Below, piece by piece: positions 15,800 to 22,321 of a DNA stretch of 24,770 bases. The translations under genes and the position numbers were made by a program. Numbering within the stretch: the first letter of the stretch is position 1; each line of letters starts with the position of its first letter. Below the pieces are notes generated by a model that made no database searches, was not told the origin of the DNA, and worked only from the letters and a program-made list of their open reading frames with translations. The DNA comes from an uncultured Balneolaceae bacterium (GTDB lineage Bacteria; Bacteroidota; Rhodothermia; Balneolales; Balneolaceae). The stretch lies in the NCBI GenBank assembly GCA_938003885.1, contig CALKWT010000252.1, positions 1-24,770 on the forward strand. Direction: 5' to 3'.

Positions 15800-15818
15800 A
15801 TTTAGACTTAATCTAAAT
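15800..15818. promoter_or_regulatory. palindromic operator candidate, DtxR/MntR-like box
   Basis: ATTTAGACTTAATCTAAAT has 7-bp arms (ATTTAGA/TCTAAAT) around a 5-bp centre. It lies between the divergent heme receptor and transposase-like genes, 60 nt upstream of the receptor start. The TTTAG...CTAAA arms resemble operators of DtxR/MntR/IdeR metal regulators and do not resemble the Fur consensus. It is AT-rich and may overlap promoter elements for the receptor gene. Iron-dependent control of heme uptake through this site is inference. Confidence 0.5.
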
Positions 15819-15839
15819 TGAAAGAATTTGAGATCCATC

Positions 15840-15914
15840 ATGCCCAATTATCTTGCCTCCACTGAGATGGAAAAAAGGAGCATGACTATCAATGAGCTAC
15901 TATACGTCGCCTAA
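15840..15914 (+). CDS. possible 24-residue leader peptide or nested 10-residue ORF
   Basis: An ATG at 15840 opens a 24-codon frame, MPNYLASTEMEKRSMTINELLYVA, ending with TAA at 15912-15914, 14 nt before the transposase-like start. Within it, a second in-frame ATG at 15882 is preceded by AAAAAAGGAG, the best Shine-Dalgarno sequence in this region, and would give the 10-residue peptide MTINELLYVA. The main downstream ATG has no such site, so translation of this mini-ORF could couple to it by reinitiation. No homology is recognised, and chance occurrence is possible. Confidence 0.25.
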   Translation: MPNYLASTEMEKRSMTINELLYVA

Positions 15915-15928
15915 CTATTTGTTTATTT

Positions 15929-16537
15929 ATGACTAACAAATATGTCAACCGAGCAAAACTTGATGAAAGGAAATTCAGGGAATTGACTCGGTTTTTCACC
16001 CTTGATTTAACAGCTATTCAGATCGCTGAATTAACAAATTTGAATAGAAATACGGTTAACCGCTATCTGACGGAGATGAGAAAGAAGATTCTGATCCATT
16101 GCATCAGTACCTCTCCATTTCAGCAGGTTCCAAAATTCCATGACACAAAAAGTTTCCCATATCAACTGCTCCTGCTGACTGAGCAGAATGAACGCATCTA
16201 CACCGATCTTCTACAAGCATCAGACACATTTACCAACATAGAAACCTGCCTGAAGAACTGCTCTGTGCCTTCTCACGTGGATGCTGTCGTACTCCTGAAG
16301 AATCACGACTTTGCTACACTGCACCCCCCTCTACATCGTTCTAAAGTAGAGAACGGTAAGATCAACCGGATTAAAAGTTTCTGGGGCCGGTCTAAGTCCA
16401 GGCTTTCCAAGTTTAAAGGAATGCACAGTTCGACCCTGATTCTTCATATCAAGGAGTGCGAGTTCAGATATAATAACAGGGAGAAGGAGCTCTATGAGGT
16501 CCTTCTGAAAATCTTTCGGAATGACCCGCTATTCTAG
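15929..16537 (+). CDS. IS1595/IS1016-like transposase relative lacking the DDE core
   Basis: A 202-residue intact ORF. The N-terminal part has a helix-turn-helix (about 29-49, IQIAELTNLNRNTVNRYL) matching the HTH of IS1595-family (IS1016/ISXO2) transposases. The C-terminal part (145-200) keeps the family tail with INRIKSFWGRSKSRLSKFKG and the KECEFRYNNRE motif. Between them the catalytic domain is shortened and degenerate. The usual DESYxGG segment around the first Asp is missing, with only 'HDTKSF' nearby. The second Asp position (usually TDxYxxY) reads LLKNHDF. The Glu after HxNxxE is Lys148. It should therefore not transpose, yet the frame is open. Lower GC than its neighbours suggests foreign origin. 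It is divergent from the heme receptor; an exapted DNA-binding role is possible, and a decaying IS is the alternative. Confidence 0.7.
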   Translation: MTNKYVNRAKLDERKFRELTRFFTLDLTAIQIAELTNLNRNTVNRYLTEMRKKILIHCISTSPFQQVPKFHDTKSFPYQLLLLTEQNERIYTDLLQASDTFTNIETCLKNCSVPSHVDAVVLLKNHDFATLHPPLHRSKVENGKINRIKSFWGRSKSRLSKFKGMHSSTLILHIKECEFRYNNREKELYEVLLKIFRNDPLF

Positions 16538-16586
16538 TCATGTACTGGTGAGAGGGATCCGGTAACTATTTTCGATACATGACTAG
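16534..16586. repeat. 11-bp perfect inverted repeat over the transposase-like stop codon
   Basis: CTAGTCATGTA (16534-16544) and TACATGACTAG (16576-16586) are perfectly complementary, separated by 31 nt. The left arm includes the TAG stop codon. No U-tract follows on either strand, so it is not a standard terminator. It could be an operator, a processing hairpin or an IS-end remnant. Confidence 0.6.
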
Positions 16587-16617
16587 TACGCTCTCAAACC
16601 ACCTCAGAAAAGAGCCG

Positions 16618-17211
16618 TTACAGGCCACGCTTTCTTAGGTATTTTACAATGTATTTACCGAAAATATCGAACTCCAGATTGACACCGTCTCCCTCCCGAA
16701 GTTCTTTCAGATTGGTATGCTCCCAGGTGTAGGGGATGATCGCCACGGCGAAACCTCCCGCCTCTTCTCTGGCCACTGTCAGGCTGATTCCGTTGACGGC
16801 AATGCTACCCCTGCCGACAATGTACTCATCGTACTCTTCAGGATATTCAATGTGAACAAGCAGATCTGCTCCGGATTGGTCGATCTGTTTTATCGTACCC
16901 ACCGTATCCACATGGCCCTGTACAATATGTCCTTCAATCGCTTTCTCAAGTGTGAGAGATCTCTCCAGATTTACCTTATCGCCACGCTTCAGGTTTCCGG
17001 TCGTGGTCTTACGGAGTGTCTCTTCCACACTCTGAACTTTAAAATGATTTTCATCAAACGAGACAACAGTCAGACAAACCCCGTTCACGGCGATACTCTC
17101 ATCAATATGAACATCTCCCGAGAAACTCGCCGCGATGGTGATCTCTCGTCCTCCGTGAATCGGCCTGACTTCTTGAACCACACCGGTCTCTTCAATAATT
17201 CCAGTAAACAT
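16618..17211 (-). CDS. ribE: riboflavin synthase alpha subunit
   Basis: Cytoplasmic enzyme for the last step of riboflavin synthesis, dismutating two 6,7-dimethyl-8-ribityllumazine molecules to riboflavin and a pyrimidinedione. The 197-residue protein starts with the diagnostic MFTGIIEETG and has two lumazine-binding domains of about 97 residues. VNGVCLTV (42-49) and VNGISLTV (139-146) are the matching repeat motifs, and GHVDTVG (99-105) opens the second domain. The C-terminus (KYIVKYLRKRG) fits the trimerisation helix. Gene symbol ribE follows Bacillus/Bacteroidota usage; E. coli calls it ribC. It starts 4 nt after the ribD stop, so the two genes are one operon. No FMN riboswitch is recognised upstream of ribD. 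Confidence 0.95.
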   Translation of the reverse strand: MFTGIIEETGVVQEVRPIHGGREITIAASFSGDVHIDESIAVNGVCLTVVSFDENHFKVQSVEETLRKTTTGNLKRGDKVNLERSLTLEKAIEGHIVQGHVDTVGTIKQIDQSGADLLVHIEYPEEYDEYIVGRGSIAVNGISLTVAREEAGGFAVAIIPYTWEHTNLKELREGDGVNLEFDIFGKYIVKYLRKRGL

Positions 17212-17215
17212 AACT

Positions 17216-18337
17216 CTATAAATTAGCTGTTAATAACATATCCGGGCCGACCCGCTCCCAATCAAAAGATCTGAAAGGGACGATCTCCTGCATCCGGTTG
17301 ATCCCCAGGCCCATCACCGATTTCGTGCCGCCTCCCAGCAGCTTGGGCGCAATGAAGAGTTGCAGGCGATCCACCAGGCCTGCGCGTAAAAGAGAGGTAG
17401 AGAGATACTGCCCCCCTTCTACCAATACCGAGGTAATTCCGTTTGTATAGAGCTTCCGAAAGGCCTGTTTCAGATCGGCATGCCCATCTTTCGCCTCCAC
17501 CAGGATCATCTCTCCCCTATAGTAGTCGGGCTGAAGCAGTTTGAGCATCGGATCAGCAATCTCCTCCGCCTTTTCTTTATTATAAGTGATCACAATGGTC
17601 CGCTCTTCAAACTGGTCGGACAGCAGATTAAGCTTCTTTGGCAGGCTCAGGGGGCCGTCAATGACAATCCGTTTGGGGTTTCTTCCTTCAACCAGGCGGA
17701 CGGTAAGCGTAGGGTTATCGTGCATGGCTGTGTTTCGGCCAACCATCACAGCATCGTGGGTACTTCTCCATCTGTGCACAAGTGTCCTGGACTCCTGACT
17801 TGAAATCCATTTCGAGTCGCCGTCGGGTGCAGCGATATAGCCATCAGCAGTCTGGGCTATTTTGAGAGTTACAAACGGCCGTTTCAGAGCCTGTGCATGG
17901 AGCCAGTATTCATTCAGCTCTTCCGCCTCTTCATGCAGAAGGCCTGTCTCAACTTCAATCCCGCACTCCCGCATCTTCCGGATTCCCTTTCCGTTCACTT
18001 TCTCGGTCGGATCCTTCATGGCCACCACTGCCCGGGCAAATGGGTAGTCGCAGATCAGGTCGGCACAGGGCGGTGTTTTTCCATGATGTGAACAGGGCTC
18101 AAGCGTTACATAGATGGTGGCCCCTTTTAGCTGTTTCCGGTCTGCAACACTGTTCAGGGCGATGACTTCCGCGTGCGGAGTGCCATATCTTTCATGATAG
18201 CCTTCTCCAATCACATTCCCTTCTGCGGAGACGATCACACAGCCTACCAACGGATTGGGCGAAGCGTATCCTCTGCCTTTCTCGGCCAGGCTGAGAGCCC
18301 GCTGCATCCAGATTCGGTCATTTCTTTGGCTGGTCAT
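17216..18337 (-). CDS. ribD: bifunctional riboflavin biosynthesis deaminase/reductase
   Basis: Bifunctional enzyme converting 2,5-diamino-6-ribosylamino-4-pyrimidinone 5'-phosphate through deamination and NADPH-dependent side-chain reduction. The 373-residue length is typical. The deaminase domain (1-145) carries the zinc-site motif HAE (55-57, catalytic Glu57) and PCSHHGKTPPC (81-91, zinc ligands Cys82 and Cys91). The reductase domain (about 150-373) has LKIAQTADGYIA, WISSQESRTLVHRWRSTHDAVMVGRNT, NPTLTVR, DGPLSLP and VLVEGG, all usual RibD C-terminal features. Start at ATG 18337 leaves a normal 7-residue lead before the first helix. It is the first gene of the ribD-ribE pair, separated from the upstream foldase gene by a strong terminator, so its promoter must sit in the short 26-60 nt gap or within that region. 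Confidence 0.95.
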   Translation of the reverse strand: MTSQRNDRIWMQRALSLAEKGRGYASPNPLVGCVIVSAEGNVIGEGYHERYGTPHAEVIALNSVADRKQLKGATIYVTLEPCSHHGKTPPCADLICDYPFARAVVAMKDPTEKVNGKGIRKMRECGIEVETGLLHEEAEELNEYWLHAQALKRPFVTLKIAQTADGYIAAPDGDSKWISSQESRTLVHRWRSTHDAVMVGRNTAMHDNPTLTVRLVEGRNPKRIVIDGPLSLPKKLNLLSDQFEERTIVITYNKEKAEEIADPMLKLLQPDYYRGEMILVEAKDGHADLKQAFRKLYTNGITSVLVEGGQYLSTSLLRAGLVDRLQLFIAPKLLGGGTKSVMGLGINRMQEIVPFRSFDWERVGPDMLLTANL

Positions 18338-18358
18338 CTTCTTCGTTATTTATATGTT

Positions 18359-18393
18359 AAAAAAAAGAGCTGTAGATGAATTCACAGCTCTTT
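18359..18393 (-). terminator. rho-independent terminator of the foldase gene
   Basis: AAAGAGCTGT (18364-18373) pairs perfectly over 10 bp with ACAGCTCTTT (18384-18393) around a 10-nt loop. The A-run at 18359-18366 is an eight-base U-tract on the leftward transcript. It lies 31 nt after the foldase stop codon. Stem ends are also A/U-rich on the other side, so it could work weakly in both directions. Confidence 0.9.
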
Positions 18394-18424
18394 AAAAATA
18401 CGAAAAAAATGATCAGGAAAACGG

Positions 18425-20194
18425 TCAGAGGAGAACGCTTCTGTTATCGGTGATTTTGGCACCCTCTTTCAGACGGTCCAGAAATACCTGATTAAATCTC
18501 ATAAACTTCTGCTCTTCCAGGCGGTTCCGTATGTCGTTCTTCTCTGCAATTCCCATATTGTCGGGGTTGGCCATGCTCTTGCTTACTACCTCCAGGACGA
18601 ATACTGCATTGCTACCAGCAATGGGCCCTGAAACTTCCCCCTCTTCCATACCAAATACTCTTCCAATCACTTCGACCTCTCTTCCGGCTCCGGGAATCGT
18701 ATTGCCTCCAAGACGAATCCCTTCAGCCGTTTCAATGGTCTTCTCATCAGAAAGTGCGAGGGCTTCCAGATCACTTGCGTTCGAATTGAGCTGCATAACC
18801 CGGTCCAGAACTATCTGACGCCGCTTCTCGGTTTTTACACCATTCTCAACCTGGCTTCTCACCTCTTCGAAAGGACGGGGGCCTTCAGGAATTTTCTCGA
18901 GAAGCTGGACGACCACAAACTGATCACTTAATTCTATTGGATCCGCAATTCGGTTTACTCTCATATTTTCAAGCGCATTCAAGAGCTGCAGGCTGGATCC
19001 TAAACCGGGAATAAAAGGGTTGTCTTTGGTGGCTGTCGCTTCACGAATTTCGAGATCGTGCCGGTCTGCTTCCGACTCAAACCCTTCAGTGGAAGCGTAA
19101 AATTCAAACTCTCCCGCCTGCTCTGCGAGCCGATAAGAGGTACCCGAAGCCTCGGGATCCACACCGTAGGAGAACACAGCAAATCGAATTTCATCATCCC
19201 GTTCCTCGATCAGTTTGAACATGTGGGGATCCCCATTGACAATCACAACCTCGGAAACTTCCCCCGGCTCCAGTTCCAGAACAGGTGCATACTCCTCCCG
19301 CAGCTCATCCCGGGATACAAAGGATCCGTTGTAGGGAGTCTGGGAGCTGTAGCTGCTCAAAAAGAGGGAATCATTTTCCGTGGCTTCAAACGCATCCCTC
19401 AGGTTTTCCATTTCACGCACGGTGTTCAGGGTATCTGAAGCAGTGGGGGTTTTATCCCAGCTCACATAGCGGAACCGGTATGTCTCGCCCCGGCGGTACT
19501 CATCCCTGTGGCTATTGTAGTAATCTCTCAGTTCACTATCTGTAACAGAGATCTCTTCATCAGAAATTTCCGAATAAGGGAATCTCACATACCGGATATC
19601 AGCAAAGGAGTTCTCTCTGATATATTCGTTGCGGATATCGAGTTCACTCACTTTCAGTCCGGAAGAGATAAAGTTCCCCATTTTCTGCTGACGACGATTG
19701 TCGCGGAGCTGCTGCTCAATGGTAATCCAGATCAGGCTGTTTTCAGGAGCATCAATGGCAGCCTGAAGCGCGATGCGGTCAATATTGCCGCTCTCATCTG
19801 CAAACTGCTGATAAATGAATGGGTCGGGGTTGGGGCCTGCAATCATATCGATCAGCTCGTTGTCGGTCACCGTGATCCCCAGTTCATCCATCTTCTGACG
19901 GATAAGCCGCGCAGCCACCAGATCTTCCCACGCCTGGTTTTCGTACATCGCCCTCATTTCAATCGGCATGGACTGATTGGTCTGCATACTGAACTGTTCG
20001 TTGTAAAAACTGACCCGGTTATTATACTCTTCCAGAGTAATAGGATCTCCGTTCACCTCACCCAAAGATCGCGGTCCGAGCGCAATGGCATCAAATACCT
20101 GCGTATCTGCCAGTACCCATAACAAGCCGAATGAGATAATCAGCAACCAAAGAATTGGCGCGGTACTGCTTCTCATTTTCTCCATTATACCCAT
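18425..20194 (-). CDS. ppiD: PpiD/SurA-like membrane-anchored periplasmic foldase
   Basis: Predicted periplasmic chaperone or peptidyl-prolyl isomerase anchored in the inner membrane. The 589-residue protein has one N-terminal transmembrane helix (about 13-30, LWLLIISFGLLWVLA). A SurA_N-like chaperone region follows (about 44-180), with the typical GEVNGDPITLEEYNNRV start and LVAARLIRQKMDELGITVTDNEL helix. PpiC-like parvulin regions follow: one around 230-345, containing YRFRYVSWDK and ELEPGEVSEVVIVNGDPHMFKLIEE, and another weaker one after it, with RIADPIELSDQFVVVQLLEK. Overall length and order match PpiD. I place the start at ATG 20194, supported by GAGGAAG about 8 nt upstream; Met4 is an alternative. 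A strong terminator follows, so it is probably a single-gene unit. Isomerase activity is not assured from the divergent parvulin parts. Confidence 0.85.
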   Translation of the reverse strand: MGIMEKMRSSTAPILWLLIISFGLLWVLADTQVFDAIALGPRSLGEVNGDPITLEEYNNRVSFYNEQFSMQTNQSMPIEMRAMYENQAWEDLVAARLIRQKMDELGITVTDNELIDMIAGPNPDPFIYQQFADESGNIDRIALQAAIDAPENSLIWITIEQQLRDNRRQQKMGNFISSGLKVSELDIRNEYIRENSFADIRYVRFPYSEISDEEISVTDSELRDYYNSHRDEYRRGETYRFRYVSWDKTPTASDTLNTVREMENLRDAFEATENDSLFLSSYSSQTPYNGSFVSRDELREEYAPVLELEPGEVSEVVIVNGDPHMFKLIEERDDEIRFAVFSYGVDPEASGTSYRLAEQAGEFEFYASTEGFESEADRHDLEIREATATKDNPFIPGLGSSLQLLNALENMRVNRIADPIELSDQFVVVQLLEKIPEGPRPFEEVRSQVENGVKTEKRRQIVLDRVMQLNSNASDLEALALSDEKTIETAEGIRLGGNTIPGAGREVEVIGRVFGMEEGEVSGPIAGSNAVFVLEVVSKSMANPDNMGIAEKNDIRNRLEEQKFMRFNQVFLDRLKEGAKITDNRSVLL

Positions 20195-20287
20195 AGGAAA
20201 TCTTCCTCAAAATTTGAATAGACGCTGCACTGTCTGCCTGGTGAACCGCCCGGAGCAGGCTCCTGTGTAACGTTAAATCATTTATCG

Positions 20288-20419
20288 GAGACTTTGAACG
20301 ATCTCAATTTTGTATGCTTTTTGCCTCATGGCGAGAGCCGATCTACGCATAACCCTATGCTTCGATCGATGGCCACCATTGGCAAGGCACCCTTCAAAAT
20401 TCAAGAACTCCAAAGACTC
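20288..20419. repeat. ~130-nt imperfect palindrome
   Basis: Pairing segments, from outside in, are GAG/CTC, CTTTG (20292-20296)/CAAAG (20411-20415), AATTTTG (20306-20312)/CAAAATT (20395-20401), TGCC-ATGG (20322-20331)/CCAT-GGCA (20376-20384), CGATC (20339-20343)/GATCG (20364-20368), and an apical GCATA/TATGC hairpin (20347-20360) with an ACCC loop. More than 30 base pairs can form with internal loops. This may be a rod-shaped noncoding RNA or a MITE-like element. Confidence 0.5.
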
Positions 20420-20544
20420 GTTGAATGTCTTCGTTTAAAATTTTAGTTAGTATCTAAGTGTCAAAACGCACTATAGCCGAGAAATATACGATAAAGCGTT
20501 CGCAACTACAATCGGTTGAACGTCGTTTCCAGTAGTTTATTCTG

Positions 20545-20589
20545 CCGGTTTTGACTCCCGCAGCAGGGTGTACCTGCCAGAAGAACCGG
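20545..20589. repeat. nested inverted repeat downstream of mlaD
   Basis: CCGGTT (20545-20550) pairs with AACCGG (20584-20589), enclosing GCAGG (20563-20567) paired with CCTGC (20573-20577) around a GTGTA loop. It sits 51-95 nt after the mlaD stop, so it could form a transcript end structure, but no U-tract follows in either direction. Confidence 0.4.
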
Positions 20590-20639
20590 AGCTCCCGACC
20601 TGAAAACCTCCATCAGCTACCTTCTGAAAAGCTACCCTG

Positions 20640-21563
20640 TCAGAAAATTTCAATCAGACTCATATGGCGCAGATATCTGCCCGGATTCTCGTTGATCCCA
20701 CGGACCAGTTCGCTCAGTTCAGCAGTCAGAACCTCCAGATTGTCGTACATCCCGGGGTCATTCACCAGACGTCCGATCGTCCCCTCGCCACTGTTGATTT
20801 TCTCCAGAATCGTATTCAGATTGCCGGCAGCCGTATCCAGCTGAGCCTGCACCCTTTCCAGCTCCTTAAGATTCGCTTCCACAGCGGTCAGAAGGCTGTC
20901 TGCCCTGGGGCGTGCATCTGCCGCAAGTGTATCCAGCTGCTGGATCATGGAGCTGCCTGAGGCGATGGCTGTTTCGATATCCTGCTGACTCGATTCAAGC
21001 ATCTCCGATAACGCCGTGACAGATTTCATGGTACCTTCGATAGTCTGGTCGATATTTTCTCTCGCATCATCATTAAGTGTTGCGTTCAGCTGTTTCAAAA
21101 ACTCATTCAGCTCGGAAGCCACACTGGAGACATCCTCACTGATCTCCTCCCCTTTCTGGCCCAGCGTCTCCATCATGCCTTCGACATAGTTGCCCTCAAT
21201 CCAGTCGCCCAACTCCACAGTATCAGGGGAGTCGCCCAGCTCAATCACAATCGCCTTTCCTTCGACAAGGCCCAGGGAGGTGAGATGAGCCACGGAGTTT
21301 TTGGGAATAGGCAACTCCGTATCAATCCGCATAGAAATATCGATTCTTCCCTCGCGGGAGAGCTCCACAGACCGGACGGAACCGACACGCACGCCTTTTA
21401 TGTAGACCAGGCTCCCGCTGCTGATCCCGTCCGCCCTTTCAAATTGGGCAGAAATCACCAGGGATTGACGAAAAATAGGGACGTCTCTCATAAAACGGAA
21501 ACCGATGATCGCGACGATGATCGCGAGCAGGACTGTAACTCCGACTTTGACTTCATTACTCAT
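20640..21563 (-). CDS. mlaD: MlaD-family lipid-binding protein (MCE domain)
   Basis: Periplasmic lipid-binding subunit of an Mla-type phospholipid transporter, anchored by one N-terminal transmembrane helix. From ATG 21563 it is 307 residues: transmembrane segment about 6-25 (VGVTVLLAIIVAIIGF), then the MCE domain (about 32-115, with FERADGISSGSLVYIKGVRVGSV and GLVEGKAIVIEL), then a long coiled coil (about 140-270). The C-terminal signature is GTIGRLVNDPGMYDNL, ending NPGRYLR, the form found in Bacteroidota-type MlaD. The open frame extends to 21602, overlapping mlaF, but the AAGGG at the mlaF stop is spaced correctly (7 nt) for ATG 21563. It is the third gene of mlaE-mlaF-mlaD, 10 nt after mlaF. 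No mlaB or mlaC is adjacent. Confidence 0.93.
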   Translation of the reverse strand: MSNEVKVGVTVLLAIIVAIIGFRFMRDVPIFRQSLVISAQFERADGISSGSLVYIKGVRVGSVRSVELSREGRIDISMRIDTELPIPKNSVAHLTSLGLVEGKAIVIELGDSPDTVELGDWIEGNYVEGMMETLGQKGEEISEDVSSVASELNEFLKQLNATLNDDARENIDQTIEGTMKSVTALSEMLESSQQDIETAIASGSSMIQQLDTLAADARPRADSLLTAVEANLKELERVQAQLDTAAGNLNTILEKINSGEGTIGRLVNDPGMYDNLEVLTAELSELVRGINENPGRYLRHMSLIEIF

Positions 21564-21573
21564 CTTCATACCC

Positions 21574-22320
21574 TTACGTTGTTTGCTTAATTTGATATTC
21601 ACTGGCTGTTATAAAGTTGACCAGATCTTCCTGGTCGCTGCTGCGCATCTCCTCCAATGTGCCGTGCCAGCTCAATGTCTGATTGTTCAGGAATGCAATT
21701 TTATCTGATATTTTTAATACGCTGTGAATATCGTGCGTGATCACGATAGAGGTGACCGACAGCTCCCGGGACATCAGCGATATCAACTCGTTTATTTCGT
21801 TTGCTGTTTCAGGATCCAGGCCAGAGGTGGGTTCATCGTACATGATATATTCCGGCGCCAGTACAATCGCCCGCGCCAGACCCACCCGTTTTCGCATCCC
21901 CCCTGAGAGTTCCGAAGTCTCCTTGGATGCTGCACTTTCCAGGTTCACATATTCCAGTGAGCGCATCACCTTCTTCTCAATCTCCTTCTCGGTGTCATTG
22001 GTAAAGTAACGGAGCGGAAATGCAATATTTTCAAACGTATTGATGGAATCAAAGAGGGCCGAGCCTTGAAAAAGGACTCCAAATTTCTGTCGAAGCCTCC
22101 GTTTTTCAACATAATCGAGCTTATGAATATTTTTCCCCTGAATGAGGACCTCTCCTGAATCGGGGGTCAGCAGCGCATTGATATGCTTTAGAAGAACCGA
22201 TTTACCGCAGCCCGATCGACCGATGATGGCCAGGGATTCCCCCTTCTCAATCGTGAGACTCACGTTCTGCCATACCAGCATCTCTCCAAAGCTTTTTTTC
22301 AAGTTTCTGATCTCTATCAT
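21574..22320 (-). CDS. mlaF: Mla-type lipid ABC transporter ATPase
   Basis: Cytoplasmic ATPase of the phospholipid transporter. The 248-residue protein has all ABC motifs: Walker A GRSGCGKS (34-41), Q-loop Gln85, signature LSGGM (138-142), Walker B YIMYDE with catalytic Glu163, the PTSGLDP D-loop (164-170) and H-loop His196. LSGGM in place of LSGGQ is characteristic of the MlaF/Ttg2A group. The ATG at 22320 lies one base after the mlaE stop codon, so translation is probably coupled. It is followed after 10 nt by mlaD. Retrograde versus anterograde lipid transport direction cannot be told from sequence. Confidence 0.95.
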   Translation of the reverse strand: MIEIRNLKKSFGEMLVWQNVSLTIEKGESLAIIGRSGCGKSVLLKHINALLTPDSGEVLIQGKNIHKLDYVEKRRLRQKFGVLFQGSALFDSINTFENIAFPLRYFTNDTEKEIEKKVMRSLEYVNLESAASKETSELSGGMRKRVGLARAIVLAPEYIMYDEPTSGLDPETANEINELISLMSRELSVTSIVITHDIHSVLKISDKIAFLNNQTLSWHGTLEEMRSSDQEDLVNFITASEYQIKQTT

Positions 22321-22321
22321 A

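Larger units (their letters stand above)
20195..20639. other. 445-nt gene-free region rich in inverted repeats
   Basis: No convincing gene is present on either strand between the mlaD stop and the foldase start. It contains a ~130-nt imperfect palindrome (20288-20419), a nested hairpin (20545-20589), and two similar 14-17-nt words starting GTTGAA at 20420 and 20515. It must also hold the foldase promoter (leftward). It could contain a structured RNA, a small non-autonomous mobile element or degraded sequence. Confidence 0.45.

Noticed and set aside
15929..16537. Complete functional insertion sequence around the transposase-like gene
   Set aside because: No paired terminal inverted repeats or target-site duplication flank it, and the catalytic residues are missing.
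16618..18337. Expected an FMN riboswitch ahead of ribD
   Set aside because: The short gap before ribD is filled by a simple terminator hairpin, and no RFN element conserved sequences are visible.
20420..20426. GTTGAAT beside the large palindrome resembles an integron attC core (GTTRRRY)
   Set aside because: No matching RYYYAAC core is at the other end of the palindrome on either strand, and no integrase or cassette array is present.
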